Notes: generated by a model not told the origin, from the sequence alone. Shown: positions 27,630 through 37,099, counted from the first letter of the stretch. The stretch is DNA of 64,000 nucleotides from Neisseriaceae bacterium CLB008 (GCA_041228285.1 CP166133.1:2389380-2453379), one strand, 5' to 3'. Program-made: numbers and translations.

Positions 27630-27809
27630 ATGCTCGGCCGCATTCTCAGAATATTTTTAATCATTGCCGTTGTGCTCATCATCATTAACCGCCTATTTAG
27701 CCGTAGCCAAAAGCGAGAAATGACTTTTTGGGTGTCCGTCTTGGCCTACGCCTTTTTAGGGGTCTCCGTCGTGGCCCTCGCCCTGCAGCTCTTTCGCGCC
27801 TTTTTTTAA
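27630..27809 (+). CDS. Small two-segment membrane protein (59 aa), unrecognised
   Basis: ATG at 27630 opens a 59-codon frame ending TAA at 27809. A hydrophobic N-terminal helix (about 4-20) is followed by a short basic loop with RSQKRE (about 25-30) and a second hydrophobic helix (about 33-56). AAGGA lies 12-16 bases before the ATG. Nine bases separate its stop from the glycosyltransferase start, so it probably leads that transcript. The two-helix hairpin and the basic loop support a real inner-membrane microprotein. I recognise no family and assign no function. Confidence 0.6.
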   Translation: MLGRILRIFLIIAVVLIIINRLFSRSQKREMTFWVSVLAYAFLGVSVVALALQLFRAFF

Positions 27810-27818
27810 GTCAAATCC

Positions 27819-28886
27819 ATGAAAACACTTCGTCAGTCTTTTAAAAAATGCCGCCTTTTTTTGGGCCGCCTCTATTTAGATCGCCGTCTGGCGCCAGCGG
27901 TTTTGCCGCTGGCCAATCCACGGCCGCACATTGTTCTGGTTCGCTACGATGGTAAAATTGGTGACTACATTGTCAGCTCCTTCGTGTTTCGCGAACTCAA
28001 AAAGCAGTGGCCAAACGCCACCCTCACGGTTTTGGCGTCGCCCAAAAATCAAAGCCTCTTGGCGCAAAACCCCGCCATCGACCACGTTCACGTGGTCACT
28101 CAAAAAAATCGCCGCTCGCTGCGCCAACTTGGCCAGCGCTTGGCCCAGCAGCAGCCCATCGATGTTTTGATCGACCCAACCGAAGTCTTACGCAACCGTG
28201 ATCTGGTGCTGATTCGTGCCTGCCAGGCCAAGATCAATGCTGGGTACGATAAGGCACACTTTGGGCTATTCAACCTCAGCGTACCCAAAAACACCGCCCA
28301 CATGGCCGAGGTTTATCAGCAAATCCTCCAACGCTTGGGCTGCCCACACGTCGACATGCGCTATGAGCTACCCGACACCAGCGCAGCTGCGGCCAAGGTT
28401 GCGGCCTTTCTGGCCACCTTGCCCAGCGGCCCTATTCTCGCCGTCAACCTACACGGCGATGGCCGCCGCCGCCAGTTTACGCCGACTCAAGCCCAGGCTT
28501 TAATTAGCCGACTACGCCAGCTCTATCCTCAATACGTCGTGGTCGTCCTCAGCCAACCTAGCCAGAAGGCGGCCATTTCAGACCTTTGCACCCAACTGGC
28601 CGACCCGCAGGTGCGGTGCTTAGCCGATACCAACTGCATTGAGGACACCATTGAGATCATGCGCCACAGCGCTGGCATCATCAGCCCCGATACCGCCATC
28701 GTCCACATCGGCGCAGCCCTAGCCTGTCCCATGCTGGTTTTTTACAGCGACGACGAACTCAACTATGCTAAGTGGCACCCTAATACGGCGGCCGCATGCC
28801 AAGTCATTCGCTACCACGACCACATTGACCAGGCCGACCTCAGCCTGATCAACCCCAGTCTATTCACCCCAAAGGATCATCCATGA
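27819..28886 (+). CDS. Glycosyltransferase family 9 (heptosyltransferase-like)
   Basis: A 355-residue GT-B enzyme of the ADP-heptose:LPS heptosyltransferase family, acting on the cytoplasmic face during LPS inner-core or oligosaccharide assembly. The N-terminal half shows [14 protein letters not shown] (family: R-x-D-x-x-GD). The C-terminal half shows [17 protein letters not shown] and the nucleotide-sugar-site region [19 protein letters not shown]. The first 25 residues are basic and hydrophobic and could attach it to the membrane. It overlaps the next gene in ATGA. Exact sugar and acceptor are unknown; divergence from RfaC/RfaF suggests a non-canonical core transferase. Confidence 0.83.
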   Translation: MKTLRQSFKKCRLFLGRLYLDRRLAPAVLPLANPRPHIVLVRYDGKIGDYIVSSFVFRELKKQWPNATLTVLASPKNQSLLAQNPAIDHVHVVTQKNRRSLRQLGQRLAQQQPIDVLIDPTEVLRNRDLVLIRACQAKINAGYDKAHFGLFNLSVPKNTAHMAEVYQQILQRLGCPHVDMRYELPDTSAAAAKVAAFLATLPSGPILAVNLHGDGRRRQFTPTQAQALISRLRQLYPQYVVVVLSQPSQKAAISDLCTQLADPQVRCLADTNCIEDTIEIMRHSAGIISPDTAIVHIGAALACPMLVFYSDDELNYAKWHPNTAAACQVIRYHDHIDQADLSLINPSLFTPKDHP

Positions 28887-29662
28887 CTCGCCCTACGCTG
28901 ACCGTCGCCCTCATCGTCAAAAACGAAGCCGACAACCTAGCTCAATGCCTAGACTCCGTGACAGGCTGGGTCGATGAAATTGTGATTCTGGATTCTGGCA
29001 GCACCGACGCTACTGAAGCCATCGCCCGGCGCTACACCGACCACTTTTACCTGAATCAGCCGTGGCCCGGTTTCGGTAAACAGCGCCAAGTGGCCCAAAC
29101 TTATGTCCACACCGATTTTGTGCTGTGGCTAGACGCCGATGAATGCGTCACGCCTGAGCTACGCGCCAGCATCGAAGCGGCATTGGAGCAAGACCAAGCC
29201 AGTACGGCCTATCGTCTCAATCGGCGCTCCCGCGTATTTGGCCGCGACATCACCCATTCTGGCTGGTATCCCGACTATGTACTGCGCCTTTACCGCCCGC
29301 AAGACGCCGGCTACAACGACAACCTCGTCCACGAAAGCGTGACGCCTAAAGACGGCATACGCATCGAGACCCTGACGGGCGATCTTTTGCACTACCCTTA
29401 CGCGGATTTAAACCACTACCTCACCAAGTCTACCCAGTACGCCGTGGCCTGGTCGCAGCAGCGCCAAGCCCAAGGCAAAAAAAGCAGCCTCGGCAATGCA
29501 GTGCTGCATGCCCTCGGCTGCTTCTTCAAAATGTACGTCTTCAAAGCGGGTTTTTTGGACGGCAAACAAGGCCTACTGCTGGCGCTGTTGTCCAGCCATT
29601 CCACTTTGATTAAATATGCAGACCTGTGGATTAAAACCGAAACGTCGGCAACCAAACCTTAA
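28883..29662 (+). CDS. Glycosyltransferase family 2 (LPS core, LgtF/WaaE-like)
   Basis: A 259-residue GT-A enzyme. The N-terminal [19 protein letters not shown] and [10 protein letters not shown] segments, the DxD-type [11 protein letters not shown] (near 82) and the [19 protein letters not shown] region match the WaaE/LgtF group. Those enzymes add beta-1,4-glucose to heptose I of the LPS inner core in Neisseria and Klebsiella. It is coupled to the GT9 gene upstream (ATGA), which supports an LPS core role. Its 3' end overlaps the convergent GT9 gene by 32 bases. The specific sugar is an inference from family only. Confidence 0.85.
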   Translation: MTRPTLTVALIVKNEADNLAQCLDSVTGWVDEIVILDSGSTDATEAIARRYTDHFYLNQPWPGFGKQRQVAQTYVHTDFVLWLDADECVTPELRASIEAALEQDQASTAYRLNRRSRVFGRDITHSGWYPDYVLRLYRPQDAGYNDNLVHESVTPKDGIRIETLTGDLLHYPYADLNHYLTKSTQYAVAWSQQRQAQGKKSSLGNAVLHALGCFFKMYVFKAGFLDGKQGLLLALLSSHSTLIKYADLWIKTETSATKP

Positions 29663-30665
29663 TCGCCTTAATCGCCGCTACCAGATCCACTTGACCCATG
29701 TCATTTTCGGTGGCGGCGCCTTCTGGCGGCGCAAACGCTAAATGGCGCCCAGCGCTGTTAATCGGTCGCCAGCGCAGCGGCGTAGACGAACGCTTGCTGG
29801 GAAAAAACCCAATGGTTGGAATGTCCAGCGCCGCAGCCAAATGCAAAGGCCCAGTAGAGCCAGCCATAAACAGGCTGGCGCAGGCAATGGCGCGCGCAAA
29901 ATCAACCAAGCCTTCATTATCGGCATACACCACCGCCCGTGAACCATCCACCAGCAGCCCATGCAAGGCCTCCGCCTGAGCCGCTTCACCAGGCCCAGCC
30001 GTCAACACAATATCGATAGTTACATAGGTTTTCAGCAGCTCATTGATCAGCTGGGCGTATTGGGCGAGGCTTAAATTATTTGCCGAACCACCGCTGCCAG
30101 CGTGCACAAAACACCATTTCTTACGCGGATTCAACCTCAGTTTACGGGCCAAGCGCTCACGCTGCTGCGCCAACTCGTCCGCTGTAAAAGCCAAATAAGG
30201 CGCTTCAGGCGTCACTATGGGCACTTGATGTTCACGCAAAAAATGGCGGACCAAATCAAGATTATATTCGTATTCAGGCTGGGCCGACTGCGACCGTCGC
30301 TGCTTGAGCCGATGGTTATACAAGATCTGCACCCACTTCGTGGCTGGTGCCAAACGATAGGGAATGCGCGCCTGACGCACCAAGCGCGCATTATGATAGT
30401 TAGAAAACAAATTGATCGAAGCGTCAAACTGCTGGGCGTGGATGATCTGCACCAGCCGCTCTTTATCGTGCACGCTGGCGTCTTTGCCCACATCCACAAT
30501 GATGTCGTCTAAAGCAGGACACAACTTGGCCAAGAGTGCCGTATAGCTGGGCACCAACGCCACAATTTTGGCCTCTGGCAACGATGCTTTGAGCATGGCA
30601 AAGCTGGGCCAAGCCAGCATAAAATCACCCAGCTTGTCGTTACGCACCACCAATATACGCTGCAT
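29631..30665 (-). CDS. Glycosyltransferase family 9 (heptosyltransferase-like)
   Basis: A 344-residue GT-B enzyme starting [21 protein letters not shown], the heptosyltransferase N-terminal pattern with the catalytic-type Asp. The C-terminal half contains [37 protein letters not shown] and a cofactor-binding TPLRW segment. ATG at 30665 is chosen because AAGGA sits six to seven bases ahead; the in-frame ATG at 30671 overlaps that site. It converges on the GT2 gene with a 32-base overlap, so the two halves of this LPS locus are read towards each other. Acceptor unknown. Confidence 0.83.
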   Translation of the reverse strand: MQRILVVRNDKLGDFMLAWPSFAMLKASLPEAKIVALVPSYTALLAKLCPALDDIIVDVGKDASVHDKERLVQIIHAQQFDASINLFSNYHNARLVRQARIPYRLAPATKWVQILYNHRLKQRRSQSAQPEYEYNLDLVRHFLREHQVPIVTPEAPYLAFTADELAQQRERLARKLRLNPRKKWCFVHAGSGGSANNLSLAQYAQLINELLKTYVTIDIVLTAGPGEAAQAEALHGLLVDGSRAVVYADNEGLVDFARAIACASLFMAGSTGPLHLAAALDIPTIGFFPSKRSSTPLRWRPINSAGRHLAFAPPEGAATENDMGQVDLVAAIKAIKVWLPTFRF

Positions 30666-30678
30666 AGTCATTCCTTAC

Positions 30679-31059
30679 TTACCACAAAACAGGCTTGGTC
30701 AGCGCCAAATAAATCATCGCAAACACACAAGCATTGGCCACTAAATAAGCGCCAAAACGAATCGGAAACGCCCGACCGCCTTTAATGGCTACGGCGCCAA
30801 ACAACACATACAACACCAAAAAACCCAGCTTAACGGTCAGCCATTGTGCCGCATCGGTAAACGGCATAAAGCCCGTCAGCGCGATCAGCGTAACCCCTAA
30901 GGCAAACAGCACCGTGTCAATCATGTGTGGCAAAATCCGCAGCGCCTTAGGCCGAGGCCCCTTGATCAGGACGCTAAACAGCCAAAACCGAATATTAAAA
31001 AAAATCACGCTCACGTACACCAACACCACATGGGTGAATTTTAAATTAACATAGTCCAT
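30679..31059 (-). CDS. SirB2-family integral membrane protein
   Basis: A 126-residue protein with four hydrophobic segments (about 7-28, 45-65, 72-92, 100-122). It has the SirB pattern KFTHVVLVYVSVIFFNIRFW and RILPHMIDTVLFALG. SirB2 was first named for effects on Salmonella invasion gene expression, but most members have no known role. It lies 13 bases upstream of the GT9 gene on the same strand, so co-expression with LPS genes is likely. No catalytic residues are apparent. Confidence 0.82.
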   Translation of the reverse strand: MDYVNLKFTHVVLVYVSVIFFNIRFWLFSVLIKGPRPKALRILPHMIDTVLFALGVTLIALTGFMPFTDAAQWLTVKLGFLVLYVLFGAVAIKGGRAFPIRFGAYLVANACVFAMIYLALTKPVLW

Positions 31060-31155
31060 ATACCGTCACACCGTTCCTTAAAGCTGCCGAAACACTCATT
31101 GTACTGACTTTCAGCTTTTTCGCCCATACAAGCCTGCCCAAGCGCCTCGCCACCA

Positions 31156-31644
31156 TCAGCGGCAGCGCGCCATCTGATAAACGTCTTCATACACGCCAGC
31201 GCGAAAAGCATAGCGGCGGCTAGTGCCCTCAATCTCAAAGCCCATTTTTTCATACAGGGCGATGGCGCCAACATTGTCGGTAAACACCGTTAACTCCAAA
31301 CGCTGCAGATTCAGCCAGTCATCAGCCAAGTGGAGGGCTTCGGCCAATAGACGCGCGCCGATGCCTTGACGCGTAAACGCTGGATGCACCCCCAAGCCAA
31401 TATTACCCACGTGGCGGCGGCGAAGCGCCTGTTCCACCGCCAGCTCAATCAAACCAACCACTTGGCCATCCAGCACCGCCACCAGCTTATGCGAGCCCGC
31501 CTTGGTCTGAAGACGCTCTTGCCACTGGGCTTGATCAGTATGGGGCAGGTGTAAGGTTTGGCTGTAGGCATCTGGTTGATTAAACAGATGTTGCAGCGCC
31601 ACGGCATCATCAACGCTCACCGCCCGAATCAGCAGCTCAGCCAT
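31156..31644 (-). CDS. GNAT-family N-acetyltransferase (YhhY-like), copy 2
   Basis: A 162-residue single-domain acetyltransferase. Acetyl-CoA is bound through LGVHPAFTRQGIGARLL (R/Q-x-x-G-I/G loop near 100). RLELTVFTDNVGAIALYEKMGFEIEG is the C-terminal GNAT motif. Acceptor, probably an amino group of a metabolite or amino acid, is unknown. Its start directly abuts the stop of a clear paralogue upstream, and both end in QMARCR or QMARCRW, so the pair arose by tandem duplication. The pair lies after the fabG terminator. Confidence 0.85.
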   Translation of the reverse strand: MAELLIRAVSVDDAVALQHLFNQPDAYSQTLHLPHTDQAQWQERLQTKAGSHKLVAVLDGQVVGLIELAVEQALRRRHVGNIGLGVHPAFTRQGIGARLLAEALHLADDWLNLQRLELTVFTDNVGAIALYEKMGFEIEGTSRRYAFRAGVYEDVYQMARCR

Positions 31645-32181
31645 TTACCCTTCACTTTCTGGGCCGTCAGCCCGATTGCTCTGAGGATGAGGCCAGCGAC
31701 AGCGCGCCATTTGATAAGCATCTTGATACGCGCCCTCTCGGAACGCATAGCCGAGCATCCGGCCTTCGATCACAAATCCGAGCTTTTGATACAGCCTCAC
31801 CGCCACTTCGTTGTCCGTATAGACAATCAGCTCAATGCGCTGCACGTTTAGCCAATCATCACAAACGGCCATCGCCGCAATCATGAGCTGTCGGCCTATG
31901 CCGCGCCCAGAAAAATCAGGATGAACCGCTAAGCCAAGGGTGGCCGCGTGTCGACGGCGCATTTTGGGCTCTAAATAAATGGTCACCTGCCCGACAACCT
32001 GCCCATCTAGCTCTGCCACCAAATGATGCCAGCCGTCGACTGGCGTTATTTTTTGCTGCCAAAAAACTTCACTCGAATAAGGCATGAGCGAGGTTTGGCG
32101 ATACACTTCAGGTAGGGAAAACAACGCCTGTAAGGCCGTCGCATCCTTGGGCTCTATCGCCCGAATCATCACAGTCGTCAT
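31645..32181 (-). CDS. GNAT-family N-acetyltransferase (YhhY-like), copy 1
   Basis: A 178-residue paralogue of the next gene, with GLAVHPDFSGRGIGRQLM as the acetyl-CoA loop and RIELIVYTDNEVAVRLYQKLGFVIEG as the second motif. ATG at 32181 gives the product MTTVMIRAIEP, matching the start of its paralogue; the open frame reaches 32235 but that part lies in the fabG terminator. A C-terminal extension of about 14 residues (WPHPQSNRADG) is absent in the paralogue. Substrate unknown. Confidence 0.84.
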   Translation of the reverse strand: MTTVMIRAIEPKDATALQALFSLPEVYRQTSLMPYSSEVFWQQKITPVDGWHHLVAELDGQVVGQVTIYLEPKMRRRHAATLGLAVHPDFSGRGIGRQLMIAAMAVCDDWLNVQRIELIVYTDNEVAVRLYQKLGFVIEGRMLGYAFREGAYQDAYQMARCRWPHPQSNRADGPESEG

Positions 32182-32203
32182 CGCGTGCATCCTCATCACA
32201 AAA

Positions 32204-32240
32204 TAAAAAAAGCGCACACAGGCTAAGGCCCGCATGCGCT
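32204..32240 (-). terminator. Probable terminator after fabG
   Basis: On the minus strand AGCGCA pairs with TGCGCT, followed by seven T. The loop is long (18 bases), so the call is moderate. It lies just past the fabG stop and before the GNAT start at 32181. Confidence 0.5.
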
Positions 32241-32262
32241 GATCAATGCCACATGCAGCCGC

Positions 32263-33003
32263 TTACGGCATTAACATGCCACCATTGACGTGTAGGGTTT
32301 GACCGGTAATGTAGCTAGCCTGCTCACTGGCCAAGAACAACACGGCGTCAGCAATGTGCTGTGGCTCGCCTAAGGCACCCAACGCAATTTGCTGCGCCAA
32401 AGCCGCACGCTGCTCTTCTGGTAGGGCTTTAGTCATGTCGGTTTCGATAAAACCAGGCGCCACGCAGTTAACGGTAATGTTACGGCTGCCCACTTCACGC
32501 GCCATGGATTTGGTAAAGCCCATCATCCCAGCCTTGGCCGCGGCATAGTTGGTTTGGCCAGCATTGCCCATGGTGCCCACCACCGACGCGATGTTGATGA
32601 TGCGGCCGCTACGGGCCTTCATCATGCCACGCAAGACAGCTTTAGACGCACGGTAAACAGACTTTAAGTTCACGTCCATGACCGCATCCCACTCTTCTTC
32701 CTTCATCCGCATCAGCAGATTGTCTTTGGTGATGCCGGCATTGTTCACCAAAACAGCCACAGGGCCAAACTCAGTGGCGATGGCGTCGATCAAGGCTTCA
32801 ATCGCACCGTCTTCGCCAACGTTCAATACGCGCCCTGCACCACCCATAGGCGCCAAGCGTTCGTTGATTACGCCCGCCTGAGCTTCACTGGTGGCGGTGC
32901 CAATCACGATGGCGCCCGCTTGAGCCAATGTTTGCGCAATGGCTTCGCCAATGCCGCGAGAAGCGCCCGTTACTAAGGCAACCTTGCCCGTTAAGTCCAT
33001 CAT
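32263..33003 (-). CDS. fabG: 3-oxoacyl-ACP reductase
   Basis: NADPH-dependent reductase of the fatty-acid elongation cycle, 246 residues. The SDR signatures are clear: VTGASRGIGEAIA (cofactor), LVNNAGITKDNLLMRMKEEEW, IINIASVVGTMGNAGQTNYAAAKAG with catalytic Ser, Tyr and Lys, and the C-terminal YITGQTLHVNGGM. It is last in the fabH-fabD-fabG run, nine bases after fabD. acpP, which often follows fabG, is absent. ATG at 33003 or 33000 may be used. It could also supply reducing activity for PHB synthesis, which is inference. Confidence 0.96.
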   Translation of the reverse strand: MMDLTGKVALVTGASRGIGEAIAQTLAQAGAIVIGTATSEAQAGVINERLAPMGGAGRVLNVGEDGAIEALIDAIATEFGPVAVLVNNAGITKDNLLMRMKEEEWDAVMDVNLKSVYRASKAVLRGMMKARSGRIINIASVVGTMGNAGQTNYAAAKAGMMGFTKSMAREVGSRNITVNCVAPGFIETDMTKALPEEQRAALAQQIALGALGEPQHIADAVLFLASEQASYITGQTLHVNGGMLMP

Positions 33004-33012
33004 GGTCTGTCC

Positions 33013-33939
33013 TTATTGTGCGTCAATAAATTGAGTTAGATCTTCGGCTTTCACCAAAGCGCTGCATTTCACCTGATCGTTAATGCGCTTACACAGGCCG
33101 GCCAAAACTTTACCGGGGCCACACTCGGCCGCCACGGTCACGCCTTCTTCAGCCAATAGGTTGACGGTGTCCGTCCACAAAACTGGGGAGTACAATTGGC
33201 GCACCAAGGCAGCCTTAATGTCGTCTGGCGCGTCAAAACTCGCCACATCGGCATTGTGAATCACGCGAATCGCTGGCGTCTGAACAACCACGTCGGCCAA
33301 AGCTGCAGCCAGTTTTTCAGAAGCGCCTTTCAGCAGGCTGCTGTGGGCGGGTACTGACACAGGCAAAGGCAAGGCACGCTTGGCGCCTTTTTCTTTGGCC
33401 AAGGCCATGGCGCGATTAACCGCTTCGGTTTGGCCGGCAATCACCACTTGGCCGGTGGCGTTAAAGTTAACCGCCTCAACCACTTCGCCCTGAGCCGCTT
33501 CGGCACACACGGCTTTAACGTCTTCATCCGATAAGCCCAAAACCGCAGCCATGGCGCCTTCACCAACCGGCACGGCTTCTTGCATTAGCTGAGCGCGTAA
33601 ACGCACCAGCTTCACCGCATCCGCAAAGTCTAGGCTACCGGCGGCCACTAAGGCCGTGTATTCACCTAAGCTGTGCCCGGCCATCACCGTAGGCACTTTA
33701 CCGCCAGCGGCCAAATAGGCGCGATAAGTGGCCACACCGGCCACCAGCATCAATGGCTGAGTATTCACGGTTTCATTAATCACCGCGGCATCGTCGCCAT
33801 TCATCATGGCCCACAGGTCTTCACCCAAAGCCGTAGAGGCTTCAGCAAAGGTTTGCTTGACGACATCAACGCCGTCAAAGCCTGCCATCATATTTAGGCT
33901 CTGAGAGCCCTGTCCTGGAAAAAAGAAGGCCAATGCCAT
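33013..33939 (-). CDS. fabD: Malonyl-CoA:ACP transacylase
   Basis: Loads malonyl groups on acyl carrier protein. The 308-residue product shows FFFPGQGSQS at the N-terminus and the active Ser in AGHSLGEYTALVA (near 90). The active His region is PVSVPAHSSLL (near 200), and ECGPGKVLAGL lies near the C-terminus. ATG at 33939 is preferred over the ATG at 33945, which overlaps the AAAGG ribosome site. Placed between fabH and fabG in a fatty-acid operon. Confidence 0.96.
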   Translation of the reverse strand: MALAFFFPGQGSQSLNMMAGFDGVDVVKQTFAEASTALGEDLWAMMNGDDAAVINETVNTQPLMLVAGVATYRAYLAAGGKVPTVMAGHSLGEYTALVAAGSLDFADAVKLVRLRAQLMQEAVPVGEGAMAAVLGLSDEDVKAVCAEAAQGEVVEAVNFNATGQVVIAGQTEAVNRAMALAKEKGAKRALPLPVSVPAHSSLLKGASEKLAAALADVVVQTPAIRVIHNADVASFDAPDDIKAALVRQLYSPVLWTDTVNLLAEEGVTVAAECGPGKVLAGLCKRINDQVKCSALVKAEDLTQFIDAQ

Positions 33940-34038
33940 AATCATCCTTTCGTGTGGTTTGCGCCACGGCGCAAACGCAACTGCTACAGATAAACATAGG
34001 CTGCTCGATGGTTCAAGCAGCCTATGATTGATGTGAGT

Positions 34039-35001
34039 TTAGTAACGCAGTAACACTGCGCCCCAAGCAAAACCACCGCCGATGCCCTCTAGCAATAGGT
34101 TCTGCCCACGCTGAATGCGGCCATCCTTGACGCCGCGATCGAGCGCCAACGGAATAGAGGCGGCAGAGGTATTGCCATGTTCGGCCACGGTCAAAATCAC
34201 TTTGTCCATCGACAGACCTAGATGGCGTGCCGTGCTGTCAATGATGCGTAGATTAGCCTGATGCGGCACCACCCAATCGATCGAATCAGCGGTTAAACCA
34301 GCCATTTCCAACACCTCTTCACCCACTTTAGCCAAGGCCTTCACCGCAAACTTAAACACGGCAGGACCATCCATATGTAGGAAGGGATCGCCGACAACGG
34401 CGCCGTTGGCGACCACGCCTGGGGTTTGCAAAATATGGTTATAACGGCCATCGGCCGCCAGCTTAGCGTGCATGATGCCAGGCTCGTCGGCCGCTTCTAG
34501 CACCACGGCGCCAGCGCCATCGCCAAACAGCACGCAGGTACGGCGATCTTCCCAGTTTAAGAGGCGGCTAAAGGTTTCGGCACCGATGACTAAGGCCTTG
34601 GTGGCCATGCCGGTCCGAATGTAGTTATTGGCCGTCACCAAGGCATACATAAAGCCAGCGCACACAGCCTGTACGTCAAACGCGGCACAGCCATTGGTGA
34701 TGCCGAGCTTTTCTTGCACCAAGCAAGCCGTACTGGGGAAGGTCATGTCGGGTGTGGCCGTGGCCACAATGATTAAATCAATGTCGTTGGCGTCGATGTT
34801 GGCGTGGGCCAAAGCGGCTTTGGCCGCATGCATGGCTAAGTCGCTGGTCTGTTCCCCTTCGGCGGCAATGTGGCGGGTTTTGATGCCGGTACGGCTCACA
34901 ATCCACTCATCGGAAGTCTCTACTCGCTTGGCCAAATCCTCATTGGTCAAGCATTGGCTAGGCAGATAGCTGCCTGTCCCCATGATTTTCGCAAATTTCA
35001 T
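34039..35001 (-). CDS. fabH: 3-oxoacyl-ACP synthase III
   Basis: Starts each fatty-acid chain by condensing acetyl-CoA with malonyl-ACP. It has 320 residues, with the Cys-His-Asn triad visible in [13 protein letters not shown] (near 112), [10 protein letters not shown] (near 248) and [14 protein letters not shown] (near 278). The N-terminal [10 protein letters not shown] and the [13 protein letters not shown] segment are typical. It follows plsX by about 40 bases on the same strand. Confidence 0.97.
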   Translation of the reverse strand: MKFAKIMGTGSYLPSQCLTNEDLAKRVETSDEWIVSRTGIKTRHIAAEGEQTSDLAMHAAKAALAHANIDANDIDLIIVATATPDMTFPSTACLVQEKLGITNGCAAFDVQAVCAGFMYALVTANNYIRTGMATKALVIGAETFSRLLNWEDRRTCVLFGDGAGAVVLEAADEPGIMHAKLAADGRYNHILQTPGVVANGAVVGDPFLHMDGPAVFKFAVKALAKVGEEVLEMAGLTADSIDWVVPHQANLRIIDSTARHLGLSMDKVILTVAEHGNTSAASIPLALDRGVKDGRIQRGQNLLLEGIGGGFAWGAVLLRY

Positions 35002-35040
35002 TCTTTTTTATCTTTCTCACTATGGCGCAACAAGCGCACT

Positions 35041-36105
35041 TTAAGCATTTTCAGCCGTTTGGGCTGCTGCTTCGATTTGTGCTTGCTGCTCGGCCAAACG
35101 CGTCATTTGCTGAGTCATCCCGGCTTCAAGAGCACTGAGAATACCGGCTTTGGCTTCGACATAGGCCTCTTGCAAGGCAAATTCAAAGCCCACCTCATCG
35201 GTGCCCCCGTGGCTTTTCACCACCACGCCGCGCAGGCCCAAGAAAATGGCGCCATTGTAGCGACGGGCATCTGCACGGTTTTTAAAGGCATTCAACACTG
35301 GCAATGCCAACAAACCACACAGCTTAGTCAACGCATTACGCTTAAATTCAGCCTTAATAAACGTGGCGAACATTTTGGCAATGCCTTCACTGGCTTTTAA
35401 AGCCACGTTACCCACAAAGCCATCGGTGGCGATTACATCGACGTCACCGGTATAAATGTCGTCCCCTTCTACGTTACCCACGTAGTTCAGATCGGTTAGT
35501 TGAAACAATTGGTGCGCTTCTTTCACCACCGTAGTGCCTTTGATGTCTTCAGTACCAATATTCAACAAACCCACGGTTGGATTTTGATTCTCCGGATGCA
35601 AGGCGCGCACCAGCTCCGCCCCCATCATGCCAAACTGAACCAACTGCTCGGCGGTACATTCAATATTGGCACCCAAGTCCAACACGCACGTCAGCGTGCC
35701 TTTGGCATTGGGCATAAATTTTGCAATGGCCGGTCTGTCGACCCCACTTAAGGTTTTTAACACATAGCGCGCCGTCGCCATTAAGGCGCCGGTATTGCCC
35801 GCAGACACGGCAGCTTCTGCGCGCGCTTCTTTCACTTCGTTAATCGCCAAGCGCATAGACGACTGCTTCTTGTTTTTAAGCGCCAGCTGCGGCGACTCAT
35901 CCATCTCAACCACTTCGCTGGCGTGCTTAACCTCAATTCGATCCAGCGGCGCACCAGCGGCCTTTAAGGCCTCGGTAACGCGGTCTTGATCACCCACCAT
36001 AATCAGGCGGGCGTCGGTGTTTCTTTTTAAAAAAGAAACGGCGGCAGGTACGGTGACGCTTAAGCCAATGTCACCGCCCATGGCATCTACTGCAATGGTT
36101 ATCAT
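35041..36105 (-). CDS. plsX: Phosphate acyltransferase PlsX
   Basis: Makes acyl-phosphate from acyl-ACP for PlsY-dependent phospholipid synthesis. It has 354 residues from ATG 36105, beginning [13 protein letters not shown] as PlsX proteins do; the frame reaches back to 36189 but those residues are unlike the family. Further motifs: [25 protein letters not shown] and [15 protein letters not shown]. The last ~35 residues are Ala/Gln-rich and look like a species-specific tail. It lies between rpmF and fabH, the common yceD-rpmF-plsX-fabH order. Confidence 0.96.
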   Translation of the reverse strand: MITIAVDAMGGDIGLSVTVPAAVSFLKRNTDARLIMVGDQDRVTEALKAAGAPLDRIEVKHASEVVEMDESPQLALKNKKQSSMRLAINEVKEARAEAAVSAGNTGALMATARYVLKTLSGVDRPAIAKFMPNAKGTLTCVLDLGANIECTAEQLVQFGMMGAELVRALHPENQNPTVGLLNIGTEDIKGTTVVKEAHQLFQLTDLNYVGNVEGDDIYTGDVDVIATDGFVGNVALKASEGIAKMFATFIKAEFKRNALTKLCGLLALPVLNAFKNRADARRYNGAIFLGLRGVVVKSHGGTDEVGFEFALQEAYVEAKAGILSALEAGMTQQMTRLAEQQAQIEAAAQTAENA

Positions 36106-36273
36106 ATATAATCTATTTGACGCGAAAAGGTGAAGCTTATCATGAGCGCTTTTCCCTATACAAGCACACAACGCAGCATCCATTGGCATAAAATCAGCAA
36201 ACTTCGGAAAAATGCAGCGATTGCCCTGTATTCACCTAACAATAGATTATTTATTCTAAAATTTCAAGCGCAT

Positions 36274-36318
36274 ACAAAAAAGCCAGAACTGTCTCTTATC
36301 GAGGCATGATCTGGCTTA
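36274..36318 (-). terminator. Hairpin with T-run between rpmF and plsX
   Basis: On the minus strand AAGCCAGA pairs with TCTGGCTT around a 22-base loop and runs into a T-tract. It may end the yceD-rpmF messenger or act as partial attenuator ahead of plsX. Confidence 0.6.
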
Positions 36319-36331
36319 ATGTCTTAAAAGC

Positions 36332-36511
36332 TTATTCGCCTTTAACTTTAACCACTTTACGACCGCGGTAAGTACCGTTTGGTGAAATGTGGTGACGCAA
36401 ATGGATTTCACCTGTTGTAGGCTCAGTTGCCAATGCAGGTAAGGTCAATGCGTCGTGTGAACGGTGCATACCACGTTTTGAAGGTGATTTTTTGTTTTGT
36501 TGAACGGCCAT
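36332..36511 (-). CDS. rpmF: 50S ribosomal protein L32
   Basis: A 59-residue basic ribosomal protein. It begins [20 protein letters not shown], the unmistakable L32 pattern, and continues with [15 protein letters not shown]. The four zinc-binding cysteines found in some L32 proteins are absent, so this is the zinc-free form. GGAGC lies a few bases before the ATG. It follows yceD by 27 bases and precedes plsX. Confidence 0.97.
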   Translation of the reverse strand: MAVQQNKKSPSKRGMHRSHDALTLPALATEPTTGEIHLRHHISPNGTYRGRKVVKVKGE

Positions 36512-36538
36512 GTTGATGCTCCTAATAAAGTAAAATAG

Positions 36539-37042
36539 TTACTGGCTTTTCCTAAGCCCCGCCAGTACCGCAAATGGATTGGGTTTATCACGATTGACCT
36601 TGGCCAACTGCTCATTGTCACAATCATCATGCATAGGCGAAAACGGTAATGCCATAATAATTTGATCTTCTACCAACGAATAAACGTTTAGTTCCGGCTC
36701 ATACAAAATCCCATCCAAGTCAGGGTCTTGCAGCATGGCTTCATCCAATGAGGCTTCATCATCAAATAAAACGATGCGAGCGGATTCATCCAAAACAAAG
36801 GCCGTCGGTTGCATACACCGTTGGCAAGTCAAGCTGAAATGAGCTTGCACAGTTAAGTCTAGGTAAGCACGCTGCCACTTATCCACTCCGCCTTTAAGGC
36901 TGAACGAACAAACGCCGTCGTGATTAACTATGAATTCGTGTTTACTCACCCGTTCATCTAGTTGGGCTACAGGCACTTCTTCCTCAATAGATTGGGCAGA
37001 TTGCGCAAAAGCCTTCGGGTCGATCAAATTAATGTTTAACAT
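36539..37042 (-). CDS. yceD: YceD/DUF177 family protein (23S rRNA accumulation protein)
   Basis: A 167-residue protein of the DUF177 family, which aids large-subunit rRNA accumulation and is almost always encoded directly before rpmF. The central LTCQRCMQPT (near 98) is the family's cysteine motif, and acidic stretches follow (LFDDEASLDEAM). The promoter at 37052-37081 would place transcription start within a few bases of the ATG, so the messenger may be nearly leaderless. Confidence 0.9.
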   Translation of the reverse strand: MLNINLIDPKAFAQSAQSIEEEVPVAQLDERVSKHEFIVNHDGVCSFSLKGGVDKWQRAYLDLTVQAHFSLTCQRCMQPTAFVLDESARIVLFDDEASLDEAMLQDPDLDGILYEPELNVYSLVEDQIIMALPFSPMHDDCDNEQLAKVNRDKPNPFAVLAGLRKSQ

Positions 37043-37051
37043 AAATCGGGC

Positions 37052-37081
37052 ATGATATAATCTTTCCCCTCACATTGTCAA
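37052..37081 (-). promoter_or_regulatory. Strong candidate promoter of yceD-rpmF
   Basis: On the minus strand a perfect TTGACA is followed after 18 bases by TATCAT (five of six). Predicted start of transcription is near 37045, only about three bases before the yceD ATG. Confidence 0.55.
37056..37061 (+). promoter_or_regulatory. TATAAT -10 box of maf on the plus strand
   Basis: A perfect TATAAT points towards maf, about 40 bases before its ATG, and overlaps the -10 of the divergent yceD promoter. No good -35 was found, so strength is unclear. Confidence 0.4.
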
Positions 37082-37099
37082 TTTGCTTACGACTTTTTT

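Noticed and set aside
36289-36299. CTGTCTCTTAT, identical to the first 11 bases of the Tn5 mosaic end, between rpmF and plsX
   Set aside because: The match stops at 11 of 19 bases, lies in the loop of a normal terminator and is flanked by an ordinary operon; treated as chance, not adapter or transposon sequence.
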